DNA from: Himantopus leucocephalus | Lineage: Eukaryota; Chordata; Aves; Charadriiformes; Recurvirostridae | Length of the DNA: 64,000 bases | NCBI GenBank assembly: GCA_003993805.1 | Contig: RSEF01000001.1 | Coordinates: 149,005,610-149,069,609 of the forward strand | Reading direction: 5' to 3' | Shown: in pieces, positions 1 to 11,836 of the stretch | How positions within the stretch are numbered: the stretch's first letter is position 1 | Layout of the letters: every line of letters starts with the position of its first letter | Notes under the pieces: generated by a model | The model's input: the letters and a program-made list of their open reading frames with translations, nothing else | What the model was told of the DNA's origin: nothing | The model's database searches: none | Translations under genes and position numbers: made by a program

Positions 1-1128
1 CCCCAGCTCATGTGAGTATTTTTATGTCACTAAGATGCAATCTCCCCTCACCACTGCACCTAGAAGTCTCCCAAATGCATTTGCAAGGTTAGTGGAAAGG
101 GGAGATGTGGAGTGGAACAAGCTCTGATCACTTCTCCTTGGCTTAAGTAGGTCTGGCCTTTGTGAAAATCTTGAAGGAACACTGGCTTCCTGATGGCAAT
201 CCAGGAACATAAGCAAGGTTTGAAGTAAGTGATACAGGGTATCAGCTATCTGTCACTGCAATTATATGCTGCCCTCTCTTCCAGAGGGGACTGGTTTAGC
301 TGTCTGAAGGTCAGGAACCCAGAACATCCTGGCTGTATTGGCTTTGTCTGAGTTAACAGTGGAAGAGATGGTTACCTACAAAGGGACACTCATGCTATCT
401 GTTTTGGACATCTATCTCCAGAGGAAGATTTGTCCCATCCTGGGGTGCCTGTGTCACTGCATTTTCTAGATGGAACCTAAACAGCTGGCTAAAATTTTGT
501 CTAGCTTTTCAACGACTAAAATTAAAGTTCTACTCTTAGTCATGTCTAGAGGAACTTATCTATCAGTCCTTTGACACAGGAAACCTAACTTAAGTAACGT
601 CTATCTCCTGCCCTGCGCTCTTGCCCCATTTGACCTTTCTTAGACATGTTTCTTGATGATATAATTAGCCCCGTGCTATCCAGCTCATCCTGTCTGTGGC
701 ACTAGAGACAACTGAAGTTGTCTTTTCCTAGCTGTAGATGGGAAAAGAAGCTACAAGAGATCTGATCGTGGAATGAACCAATCAAAGCATGGATTCATAT
801 TCCACGTGTGACTCCATGGCAGATGCCAGTTCTGCCACTACTGTGGGTGACCATGTCTACGCTGATGAGGAACTTGGAAGAACAAGAAAACACTGCAAAA
901 CAGTGTGGTAACAGAGCTCTTAACACATCAGTCTTACAGGACGATGGGTGTTCATGTTCTGCCAGGGGGTTCTCTCAGCTAGGACAAATGCAAGCAGAAG
1001 ACGATATCAGGTTGATCCAGCAGAAAACAAAGGTGGTGAGAAAATGTGGCATTTACATCCTTACCTCCACGTGCAAGAGTCTGTGGTTTTAAGACTGATA
1101 CAGCGAGTCTCCTGTGGGGGGGAAATTA

Positions 1129-1154
1129 TCTGGTTATCTGGCCAGATAACCAGA
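1129..1154. repeat. Perfect 26-bp palindrome with GATA-type motifs
   Basis: The half-site TCTGGTTATCTGG is followed directly by its exact reverse complement, with no spacer. Each arm contains a WGATAR-type core: TTATCT at 1134-1139 and AGATAA at 1144-1149. A further TTATCT lies at 1126-1131, overlapping the left edge. The arrangement could form a cruciform or act as a paired GATA-factor site. Only the symmetry is observed; function is inferred. Confidence 0.9.
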
Positions 1155-4100
1155 CTGGTTTCCCAGAAAAGAAGTTCCTGTAGGCTAGCTGCTGTTTAAT
1201 AAATGCCCTGTGGCCATCATTCAAGTTCTTCAGCAGATTCTTTTTCTTTTGTTATGGGAAAAAAATGAATTATTCTCTTTGTTACACAAAAATGATCTTG
1301 AATTTACCACAGATTCACAGCAGTTAGTGCAGAATATTCCAAAGAGGGGTTGTTTGGCCTGTCTTGTCTTTCTTTTCTTTTTTTTTTTTTTAAAAACATG
1401 CTTGGATGTCAAATGTTGCTGAACCTGTTTGGTTGCTTTGTGAAATATGGATGGACACGAACTACCACCTGGAGCAGCTACCTAGAGCAGCCGCTGCTAT
1501 GTCTGACTAGTTCACAAAGACACATTTATTCTGGTTGGCATTAATTACATGGAGAAGGTGGGAAAGAAAAAGGGAAGAAAAGAGAAGTTATTGCATTCCT
1601 GAGCTGATAATATATACCGGACTGACAAGTGGAGAGGAAAATTGCAGAGCATAGCAGCTGTCTCTAGTGGCAACTGAAAACTGAGCTAGGTCAACAAATG
1701 TGGCTAGAGAATAACCCAATCTAGTCCATTATTTGCAGCCCAGTAACTTTATTTTTTCAAGGGACTTCTGCTTTGTCTATTTGACCTAAAGAGAGCTAAG
1801 TAGAATAAATTAGTGATAGCTGTGGCAAAAAAAATGTTACCTGGAATGGAAAATTGAGTTTGAAATTAATTTTTAAATGCCTTGCAGCTTCACTGTGCAA
1901 GGCACTACTAGGCATCACTTTTTTTTTTTTTTGTGAGATTATTGCTCTGCAGGTCCAAAGCTTAAAATTAACAGTGGATCTCATTGCCATGGGATGTTAT
2001 GAAGGCCCAAAGTATAAAAAGGCTCTCAGAGGAAAAACTGGTGAGAGATAGGTACACAGATGGCTGCTGAGCTGCCTATTGCCAGCAGTAGAGTGGGTAT
2101 TCCCGGGAGAAGTAGAGTGAGTAACTGGTTGGTTTCTCAGTTTTCTTTTAACTCACACATCTTCTCTGGGACATAGCCTGTCCATGGTAATGGTGAAGAG
2201 GGACATTTGGTCAATTTATAGCTGTTTACTATGAAAAAATGAGTCTGCATTAAAAATCTGAGGTTCAAATAGATTAAAATAGCTGCAATATGCAATTCTT
2301 AGCTGGTTAACTGGTGTTCTCTGTGGCATGTTCGTAACAGTCTTGTATGGTCTTTAGCTTTTGAAACATATAATTGAGTGTTTGATGGCTTCTTCATTGG
2401 CAGAAACTTTAAGCTTAACACCCTTAGCAGTTAGAGGGCTTTGTATTCCTTTCAGGCTGGAAAATTTCATGCTCTAGATCTGGAAGTTCCATAAAAATTC
2501 CTCCCCAAGGATATTGTTACTGCTTAAAAAACCAGCTGATTTTCTTCTTGAGTCACTACTGGAGTCTTTGTTCTTAGGTTTTCCTGCTAGACTTTGTTCA
2601 TATTTAAGCTTTTTCCTTTTCTTTTGCTTGAGAATATATGCACCATTTCCCATTGTTTTTGAGCTGAGAGGTATGCTTTTAGTTGTAATTAATTTTGTAA
2701 TTTAGGGTAGGCTACAATAACAGGAGATTCTTTTGAAGAAAAATAGAAAGTAAACAGTATCGTACTTCTTTCCTTGTCTCTTGGTCAGCATTACTTTTTG
2801 GGGAAAATCCCTTTACACAGACAACAGTGATAGTGATACCAAGAACTGCAGGGGCTCTGGAGAGCCTACAACATTAGCGGCAGGCTCTTCTTTTGGGTTG
2901 ATGGGAGAGAATACTTACATGAGTCCTTAATCTGTAATTTGGCAATGAGCTGTGTTTTTTCTGTCTAGATGCAGGTGCACCACCCTGGCGAAGACACTGA
3001 CAAGAGGATAAAGAGTAAAGAGGACAAGAGGAAAGTAGCCAGCTAATTAGAGATTTAATAATAAATAGAAAAAAAAATAGTTGTTCTGTTACCCAAGATT
3101 GGTGCTCATTTAATTTCTTGCAAATCACGAGTACAAGAGGGAGAGTGATTGATGGGATTAGTTAGAGCTATATGTTTAACAAGTGCTCCTAGCTATAACG
3201 GCCTCATTAATTAAAACTTGAACTTTGTAGGAAAGCTCTTTGCAATCCATATTGGTTTATGAATTCTCTCTTTTTGTTGTTTTTAAATGGAGGCAAAATC
3301 AGATGACTACGTCAGTAGTGCATATGACAAATAATATGTAATGCATTACAGGGATTTATATTCCTTTGGAGAATCAGAAAAACACAAATCAACACATAAA
3401 TCAAGCATAATCAGCAAGACTGGCCTTTGTGGAGATGTTTTCTTTAGCAGTCTCTGGAGGTCTGTGTTTATGTTCATCTTATGTGAGGTTACAGGAACCA
3501 GGCTTTGAACTAACTGTAGTCTATCATTTTTATGTTTTAAGCAATTTGCTTTCCATTGAGAACATTGAATATCCATAATCCTCCTCTTTTACGCACTTGC
3601 ATTTGTAAATAGTTATATAGCTTAACTTGATCAGCTCTTAGAAAAATAACATAAGGGTATATATATCTTTCCATACACATTGAGGGTCTCGATCCTGCAG
3701 TCTTTTGCAAATGTAAAATGCACTCAAGTCATTCAACAGACCCTGTGCTGTTAAGTGAGGATTTGTGTTCCCTGATGCTTTGTTTCATTTTGCATGAGTT
3801 AATGTTCTTTATGAAGAGGCACAGCTTTCTTTTACTAATGCGTTTCAAGGCTATTCATTTCAATTTGCTGATGGTCCTCTCTCATTTTAAAATATACTGG
3901 TACAGTGAATATAGGAGTATCCCTGGAAGACAATAGATATGCCTTCAGGACTAAAGATCATTTCATTAGCATACACTTGCTTTGGCTCTAATCCTCTAAG
4001 TATTTGTCTATGTACTTAACTTTATTTAGCATTCCCAGGAAATTCATGTATCTGATGCTGTCTCTTAGTGGCTGCAGAGCAATTGCCACTACTATCTGCA

Positions 4101-4396
4101 GTAAGAAGACACCCCCTTTAAAGAAAGCTGGTGAACTATGGCTTTAGTTGAAAACTGAAGTTGGAACTGAAGTTTCAGCTGCAATTCACATGTGTACATG
4201 CACATTTTATTAATATGCAGATCACAGATTCCAGTATGCAGTCCTAAGTTTGTAATTAAAGTAATAGTTTGGTAACAGCACGTAATTTAGAGTGAGCTAT
4301 GTACCGTCCAATTACTGTGTAGTTGCTTAGGAATACATGAATTTCTGTAAGACGAAGCATAGTCTGTAGGAATTATGTATGGCAAAAAGAAACACG

Positions 4397-4488
4397 GCTG
4401 GACTTGCCTGTGAATATAGAGTGTCTTAGTCACTCAAGATNGTAGCTGGACTTGCCTGTGAATATACAGTGTCTTAGTCACTCAAGAT
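4397..4488. repeat. 44-bp direct duplication flanking a single N
   Basis: The block at 4397-4440 is repeated at 4445-4488 with one difference (G versus C). The copies are separated by four bases, the first of which is N at 4441. A near-perfect duplication exactly at an ambiguous base suggests overlapping contig ends that were not merged. A true tandem duplication is possible but less likely. Confidence 0.85.
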
Positions 4489-4717
4489 AACATATTATGT
4501 CTTAATACCAAGTTTAATGAAGGTGTTTCATACCTATCAGTTCTGATCACTTTTCTGCAATTTTTAAGGAATTTTGAGTTAAATGTAATTACTTATGTGA
4601 CTCAAAAACCTGCATCATTTTCAGCAGGGATGTTGGCTTAAAAGCAAAGAATAAAGGCAACTTGGTACTAACTAAGACACTTGGACATGGAAATACTATT
4701 TGTTCCTTATTGAGCAC

Positions 4718-4741
4718 AGAGCTCTGCGCTTGCAGAGCTCT
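4718..4741. repeat. Short perfect hairpin (10-bp stem, 4-nt loop)
   Basis: The arms AGAGCTCTGC (4718-4727) and GCAGAGCTCT (4732-4741) are exact reverse complements around the loop GCTT. No T-run follows directly and there is no adjacent gene, so this is reported only as a structural motif. Confidence 0.85.
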
Positions 4742-7700
4742 TTGGTAAACTTCTCTTTTGATTTTTAACACTGAAGCATCACTGTTGCCTTCAGCAAAAC
4801 TGAGAGCTGGGTATGAGGCTAAAATGTACTTTTAATTACTGGGAGTCTAGATTCTTAATACGACTTGTGAGTACCACATAATCTTCCTGTGAGACTAAGG
4901 GTTATGTGTCAATGCTTAAGAATATAAATTTAAATTGGTTCTCTAATACAGTTCCCTGTGGCCGCTGTATAAAAACATGAACAGATTCAGGCAGTGTTTC
5001 TCAAGTTTCTTAATGTGATATTCGCATCACAGATTTCTGAATCAGAAGAGCATGTAGAGGTGAAGCATAATCAGACATCCTCATTGTAAAGCACCTCCAC
5101 CAAAAAAACTAATCTGCCTGTTATGCTAAAAAAATATTTTTTGAAAAATATTAAACTCTGGGGAATTTAGATAGAACCAGCAGCCTCAAAATCAACAAAA
5201 TCAAGACTCGTCTCCAAATTTCCCAAAGTTTGGGGGCTTCCTGTGTTTGAGATCTCATTGTCCTCTGCACCATTTAGGATTAATTGCTTTTTCAAAATAC
5301 TGCAGCAGAGACTTTGACTTCAGAAGACTTCTTTAGAAGCTTCAGGCTTCGCCTTTAGTACGTTTCAGATCAAGTTTGTTTTGTCATCATACTGCTAAAA
5401 AGCATCTTACAACAAAGCAAACGAAAACAATTTTCTTATCTTTTCAGTACGAAACCTTTTCTATATGATGAGTTCGAACAGGTAAACAACCCTTTAGGCT
5501 GTGCTGCAGGAGAAGACATATAAAGGAACAAGTTCCTGTGGATTTGGCTGGGGTAGTTTGTGTCTTTTTCCCCCTGTTTTTAAGCGTGCACTTGCACACT
5601 GATACTCTTCAAATCTTATTACAATAATTTGGTCGAACTGATGTTTTCATACTCCTGCCCTGATCATTCCCTCATTGTCCTTCAAGGGGACAGATTAGAA
5701 TTCAGTGCTGTATCATTAATCAACAATTGGGAGCAGAGTAATAAATCTTCTCTTTCTCTATCCAAAACCCAAAATGCAGCACTGAGCAAATGGCTTCATT
5801 GATCACAGGGAATTGTTAAAAGCAAGTCCTGTGTGGCAGTGAAATGGGATGGGAGTAGCTTTTATTTTTCCCTCTCCCTGCCTCACCTACCCCCCAAGAC
5901 TACAAGTAGCTGCTGTACATTGTAAGCAAGGGGATTTTTTGTCTGTGGCTTACTTTGAAGTTTAGAAAAATGTTATTTTGTCTGAATAAGGGAAATCTGA
6001 TATTTGATGGTGCATTTCATAATCTATTCATCTGATGAGAATCAAGTACTACACATTGCTCCTCCAGCAAGGCACAGAGTTTCGAAATCACATGCTGCTG
6101 TTGAAATTATGGTTTGCCTTTCTCCAGAGACCATTAATGGTGGGTCATTTATAGTATGGCTTATTGGATCAAATTCAAATGATATTTAAACACAGTTGTA
6201 AAATGCAGATGAAGCATTAGAAGGGAAAATGGCATACCTGCATACGGTCACCCATCATTGTCTTAAGACTTCCATCAGTGAGACAAAAGAGGGATTTTGT
6301 AGCTCAAAGAGCAATTAATATCAAACAACCATTTGAAGAATTTGTACTCAGCGTTCATATGAAACAATTTCATATTAAGAAGCTCTTTGTATTGTATCAC
6401 GAGTTGCTTTTGCTGATGTATTTCCTAATTTTTCCAAAAAGCTGGACTGACCTTTACTTCCTTCCATGTCTTTGATGTGCAAAGAGAATTACAAGGTGCA
6501 GACACTGACTAAAAGGCGGGAGCACCTATACTTTCTCCACTTCTTTTATTTGTGGTAGGCAGAGGACATGACTAATCAGTAATGTACTGAAGGTATTTGC
6601 CCAGAGCAGGAGAGCCCTGCATCTCTGAGATGCTGTTCAGAACAGCGATGAGGCTCTAACTTTGGTCCTGTTCAACAAAAGAGAGAGTCGTAAATGTCTT
6701 TTGGATCAGCCCCTCTGTGCTGACTGACAATATGTCAAGAGAAGAAAGAATGAAGAGATACTATTTTTACCCAATCCACTATTGTTATTTTTCTTCATCA
6801 GAAAATCCTGTGATTAGCTGTATACAGCAAGGAATTTATGTGCCTGTGCTTGCCGGTGAGAAAGTTAGAAACCACAGACATATTAGCATATTTGTTCTAA
6901 TTGTTAGTATTACAGCTCCACTGTGATCTCATTATACTATGCTATGGCATCTGCTTTCCGTAGACAGTAGTCGGATTGTCTGGAGTATCAATTGCCTGGT
7001 GCCTGGCAGAAGCACCTATCAATCTAAAAATGTATGTCCCCTGTCCATCAAAATAAGATAAAATAAAATTCCACAAGTAATGAGCTTTAAAAAAAAAATA
7101 CTGTATTTCTGGTCTGCGCATGGAATGAGTGGCATAGAGAATTCTCTTTAGTGGGCGGATGGCAAAAAAATAAAAATGAGGTTTTGGAAACTGCATATTA
7201 GGATTTCCAAACCAACAAGTAAAAATCTTACTTTCTAGCTTTCTTAAAAAACACCTGGGCCAATTTTCAAGTCCAACTGTTTTTACCAAGATACGTATGC
7301 CTCACTTATTAGTGAGACAACTGAACCCAACAGAAAGCTGTACTGGATGCTTGTGGGTCAGTGAATTCCAATAGTGACACTGGAGTACAGTTTTGTGCCC
7401 CATCTAAGTTTCTTCTCCCAGTCAGTCCTGGCATTATCTTTTTCTAGAACTTTGAATGTTTCATGGAAATAGGACTTCTCGTAACCTAATTGCGCACCTG
7501 TTTGTTTCTATCCTATTGTTGATTTGCTCCAGCTCCTAAGGAGCTCTGTTTCTTGATTGCAAGGAGCATTGTAAGCAGAATAATACTGGGTTACTCTACA
7601 GCACAGCTAGGAGGTGTGCAGAATACAAAGTATGATGTTTGGCACTCCCTGAAACAACAGGATCACACTGGACAAACTCTTCCTATGCAGAGCTGACCCT

Positions 7701-10039
7701 GAATTCTTCAGAAACAGAAGGTTGCAGAGCAAATAGATAAATTCTGGAGGTTCTGTCATCAGAAATACACAACTTAGAACTTACACATGATGAAATAATA
7801 ATTTTACAGTGGTTCAATAGATGGATATTTGTTAAGTATCTGTGCCTTAAGCTATGTTAAATTCAGATACATTAACTTACCTCTCTAGTAATATATTAGC
7901 TCAGAGTCTTAGACTGGATTTCTTCACAACCTGATTGGGCTAGGGACATTGCCAGTTGAAATCTAGTGAATCTTTTGGACATAGCTTAAGGAATTGCTGT
8001 CACCAATTATCTGGTTCTTTCCCCTGCTGTAACTTACTGCAACTATATACACCTTGAGCAGTCATTTTTTAGTTTGTACCTTGCAAAGAAACTTAAGAGC
8101 TGTGGTTCAGCGCATAATCTACTCATTCTGTGGTGAAGGCGACAGCTTTCAGCAGAAAGAGGCCATTGGTGGTGGATGCATCTTGTGTTTCCTTAGTAAG
8201 ATTCACCAAAGCTCTTAGTCGGTACCGTAAGTATGCAAATGCACAGCTGTGCTGGCTCTGAGCTCTGAAGATGGTGTCTTGTTGAACTGTGATAATTTGA
8301 TCAAATTCAGTCATATAGCTCAGTCCTGCTACGTGAGAATCTAACTCCATATCCAAAGACTTGTCTAGTGGGCCTTTTATGATTTCAATAGATATTGCAG
8401 AGGAGGAAGGCTAGTAGTCATCTATTTTATACTTGACACATGAGTTCAGAAAGTGGAAGAAGGGATATTAGTATGGTAGAGGATGTGTATATTTGTCAGA
8501 TGCATTCTTTATCTCAAGCTAAGGTCCTTGAACGATAACTGGAACAAACTAGCATAGCCAGTGGCACAAGTAGAAGTTTTTGAGGCTGTTGGTTTGAACC
8601 CCTAATTAATTACTTGCACACATGTGCATGTGCATACTTGCTTATGTGCAGTGAAAAGCGCACTGAAGCCTTCACAGACATACCATCATACAGACATACT
8701 CAGATGAGTTTTGAAAGCTTCTTCCAGTGTTGTCTATTAAAACATATGCAATAGTACCCTCAGACTGAAGAGGCACACACACAGAAATCAAGGCAGATGT
8801 ACCAGTAGAATTAAGATTATTGGAATTGCATCACTTTTGTGATTGATTAAGGAGAAGATTTACATATAAAAACCTATTTATTTATTGAAACTCTGTTACA
8901 GACTGTGGCTAGTTGTCTGCAAGTAAAGGACATGAAAAACTCAGGCTGACTATAATGTGGACAAACGGAGCATCAAGGCAACACCTGCTAGTAATACCGG
9001 TCTTTGGACTGGTTGATCCCAAATGTGTCTGTATGAGTGTGAGCCAGCGTGGCTGAAGGGACAGTCCAAAGAAGCTGCATGCTGCTGTTTAATGAAAGAT
9101 CAAGGACAGAATATGAGCTGAGGAATCTAAAATCTTTCCAACTAAGACTTGTGCTACAGCCCCCACTGGGCTTAGAAATTGTCTTGACTGTAGATTATCC
9201 ATCGACATTTAATATCATGGAAAAGAGTTCCAATAATCGTAATCCCTCCGCACATCTGTCTTGCTTTCTGCATGTTCGTTTCACCAGTTACAACCTGTCA
9301 TTCCACACACATGCTAACAGACGTTACCAGCAGAAACCTTTAAAAACCTTATGAAGCGTGTGCATTTGTGAGGGCTCGGGTCTATTGTTTCAAGGAAATG
9401 AAACGAATAGGAAATTAAATAATCACAACAGTTGTTTATTGTTTCAATGAGAACAAAGTGCAGGCTCGTCCATGGAAAACAGACCAAAGACAGTGTGGAT
9501 TTGCAACCTTATGCTCAAATGTCTGAGGTATGTTTTGTTTTACTTTGTTGTTTTACCATTGTATGAAAGAGGGCATTGCAACATGAAAAACAGAAAACAC
9601 AAGGAAGCAATTCTTTCCTGCTGTTTCGGCTTTGCATGAATTTTTAACACCTTTGTTGGAGACCAAATGTCTGGTGTGACTTCAGTCAGGATTCCTCATG
9701 GGCACTTTGCTGAAGCATTTGTAGTTCACTGTTGCAGTTTGCTGCTTACACACAAGTTTAGCTAGAAAAAAAAAATAATGAAGCATCTGCTATCATCTTG
9801 TGTTTCACCTGCTGAATTTCAGAAAGTGGGATCTCCATGGTGTTTGTAGGAAGAAAAGTCTTTCCCTCAGGTACTATGATCTGTTGGGCTGTCCCCACTT
9901 TTGGCAAACTCTGTGTTGTTAAGTTTTTGAGTAATATTTGGAGAAAACAGTACAAACAAGTGAACTGCTCGTTTACTGCAAGTCTGTTGTCCAGAGTTCT
10001 GCCTTTCTGGAGAACAGCAATTTCTAAAAAGCTCATTTT

Positions 10040-10640
10040 GTGCCTGACAGGTTTGGCCAGTCCGGGTCAGCCTCCCGTTATGGGCCTGGGTGCTGCCGGC
10101 TGTTCGGTCGTCACTCCGTGCTGGGTTAATTGCCCCCAGGGCTGAGCTTGCCCTCGCCCGGGCTGTGAGGCAGCGCCATCCCACTGCTGGGATGCTCTGT
10201 GAGAGGATCCATTTCTCCCTGCCTTCTCACCCCGCCGAGGCTGGCCCTGGGGAGGGAGAGGAGGTGTTTTGCTGTGGGCGCAGCACGAAGGGCTGGCTTT
10301 GGGAGCGCTGGATCCTGGCGGAGGCAGTTAGGTGGAGCGGGTTTTCCTGCAATTGTAGGGGAGATTTTCCTGTTGTGTTTCAGCCACAACGGTCTTGCAG
10401 TTGCAGACGCAGTCACCGCTGCCACAGGATTACTGGGACAGTGGTGGCTGCTACCGCCTGTCCCGGCTGGGCTGCTGGTGCTTTCCGAGAGGGTCAGCGT
10501 GGTCTCTGTCTCTGCAGCAATGTTTCAGCCAGAAGATGTAGGGCGGGATCCAGCGGTGGGTATGCGGCTGGCTGGCTTCTTGGGAGCTGGAGCCGATGTG
10601 TATGTGCAGGCTTGCCATTGCAAGTAATTTAGGAAGTATT
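10040..10640. promoter_or_regulatory. GC- and CpG-rich block, candidate CpG island
   Basis: The sequence shifts sharply from AT-rich flank to a segment rich in C+G and CG dinucleotides, densest at about 10060-10350, then returns to AT-rich after about 10640. It lies about 11.4 kb upstream of the MID1 start codon. MID1 is known in mammals to use several widely spaced alternative promoters and non-coding first exons, so a promoter role is plausible. Reading frames across the block (up to 180 codons on the + strand, overlapping frames on the - strand) are expected by chance where stop codons are rare in GC-rich DNA. They show no domain I recognise. I could not assign a splice donor confidently. 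Confidence 0.45.
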
Positions 10641-11733
10641 TTATAATGCATTTAGCAGTTGTAAGGGAGGAGCTGAGGTTTGTTCTGTTGCTGTGGTGAA
10701 TTATCTTTTCGGTACTGAAAACTTGGGAAAAAAGGGAACTTTTTTAGCAGATAGTATTTTTCGTCTTGTGTTTTCAAACAAGGGCTTATTGTTGTCTTGT
10801 TAGTTGTTGTAAAACTAGTAAGAAAGATAAAGGGGGCATTAGCATCTTCATACTGTTAACAACATCTGGAACATTATAATTCTGTTTTTAAAAACAACAG
10901 ATGAAGGCTGAGATACACGTTTACATGAGAAGAATGAAAAAAATATGGTCATTCCCTGAAGCCTGCTCCACTCCTTGTGCAAAGTCTTTCAAATCCCATT
11001 TGTTTATGTGTAACTGATGAAGTTACATAACCTAAAGTGAAGACATGTTTAAGTATGATGGCCAAGAAGTGATGTTTTTTCAAAGGATGTACTTTTTGGC
11101 ACCACTATGCTCAGAGTGATGGTCTAGTCCTACAGTTATTTTCTATGCAAGTTCTGTATCCGCAAAAGCCCACAGAAAGCACCATACATTTAAGAGGATG
11201 AGAAGCATGTATACTCCACAGGTAGAGAATTTCTAATGTGATTTTCCCAGTATAATATTTCAAGCTGAGCAATTCTCTGAGAAGAAGATAAGCTGACATT
11301 CAGTCAAATTTTAAAGTATTTAACAAGCTCCTGGAAAAAAAAAAAGCTTGAGGCTGGAGGTTGTGCAGATGCATGCCAGTAATTCTTTCATGAGTGCTAT
11401 TCTCTTTATTACAGTAACGGTGACCTGCTTGCTAGCTGACAGGAAATGTACAATTTATTCTAGTTTTTTGAGATAAACTGTGAAATTTTACATGTTGTTG
11501 ATGAGGAACGTCTCATGGGGATGTAATTAAGCTATTGTTTTCTCTTTCCATGCTATCTTAAAAGCTGCTAAGCAATTTTGTAAGTGACATTGAGAATCTT
11601 CTACTTGAGAGGCCTATCTGGGGTCTTGGTACAGTTTTTCAGAAGCAATTGCTCATTTTAGTTGTTTTTTCCTACTCCCTTTTGGGATGTTCTGAAGACT
11701 ATCTGCAGGACAATTGATTTCAGGATGTCAAGT

Positions 11734-11775
11734 AAACTAGTAAGTAGTCCAACCAAACTAGTAAATAGTCCAACC
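11734..11775. repeat. Two-copy 21-bp tandem repeat
   Basis: The unit at 11734-11754 is repeated directly at 11755-11775 with one mismatch. Both copies contain AAACTAGTAA followed by TAGTCCAACC after one variable base. It is a small local duplication with no evident function. Confidence 0.85.
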
Positions 11776-11798
11776 ACCTATAGCCAATGGATTCTTTT

Positions 11799-11836
11799 CG
11801 TGTGCACGTGTGTGCATGGATATGTGTGCATGTGTT
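11799..11836. repeat. Alternating purine-pyrimidine (TG/CA/CG) tract
   Basis: A run made mostly of TG, CA and CG steps (for example CGTGTGCACGTGTGTGCATG), interrupted near its middle. Such alternation is compatible with Z-DNA formation. It is an imperfect microsatellite and no function is implied. Confidence 0.6.

Larger units (their letters stand above)
1..10039. other. Non-coding 5' flank or upstream intron
   Basis: No supportable gene was seen here. Open reading frames are short (115 codons or fewer), scattered over both strands, and show no recognisable domain or splice-bounded pattern. The base composition is AT-rich. Homopolymer tracts include T15 at 1378-1392 and T14 at 1919-1932. Because MID1 begins translation from an internal exon with a splice acceptor, this stretch is probably an upstream MID1 intron or 5' flank. 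That position is inferred, not shown. The palindrome, hairpin and duplication inside it are listed separately. Confidence 0.7.

Noticed and set aside
10090..10632. 180-codon frame on the + strand, with overlapping long frames in other phases
   Set aside because: It lies in a GC-rich block where stop codons are rare. The translation has no recognisable domain, and frames are open on both strands.
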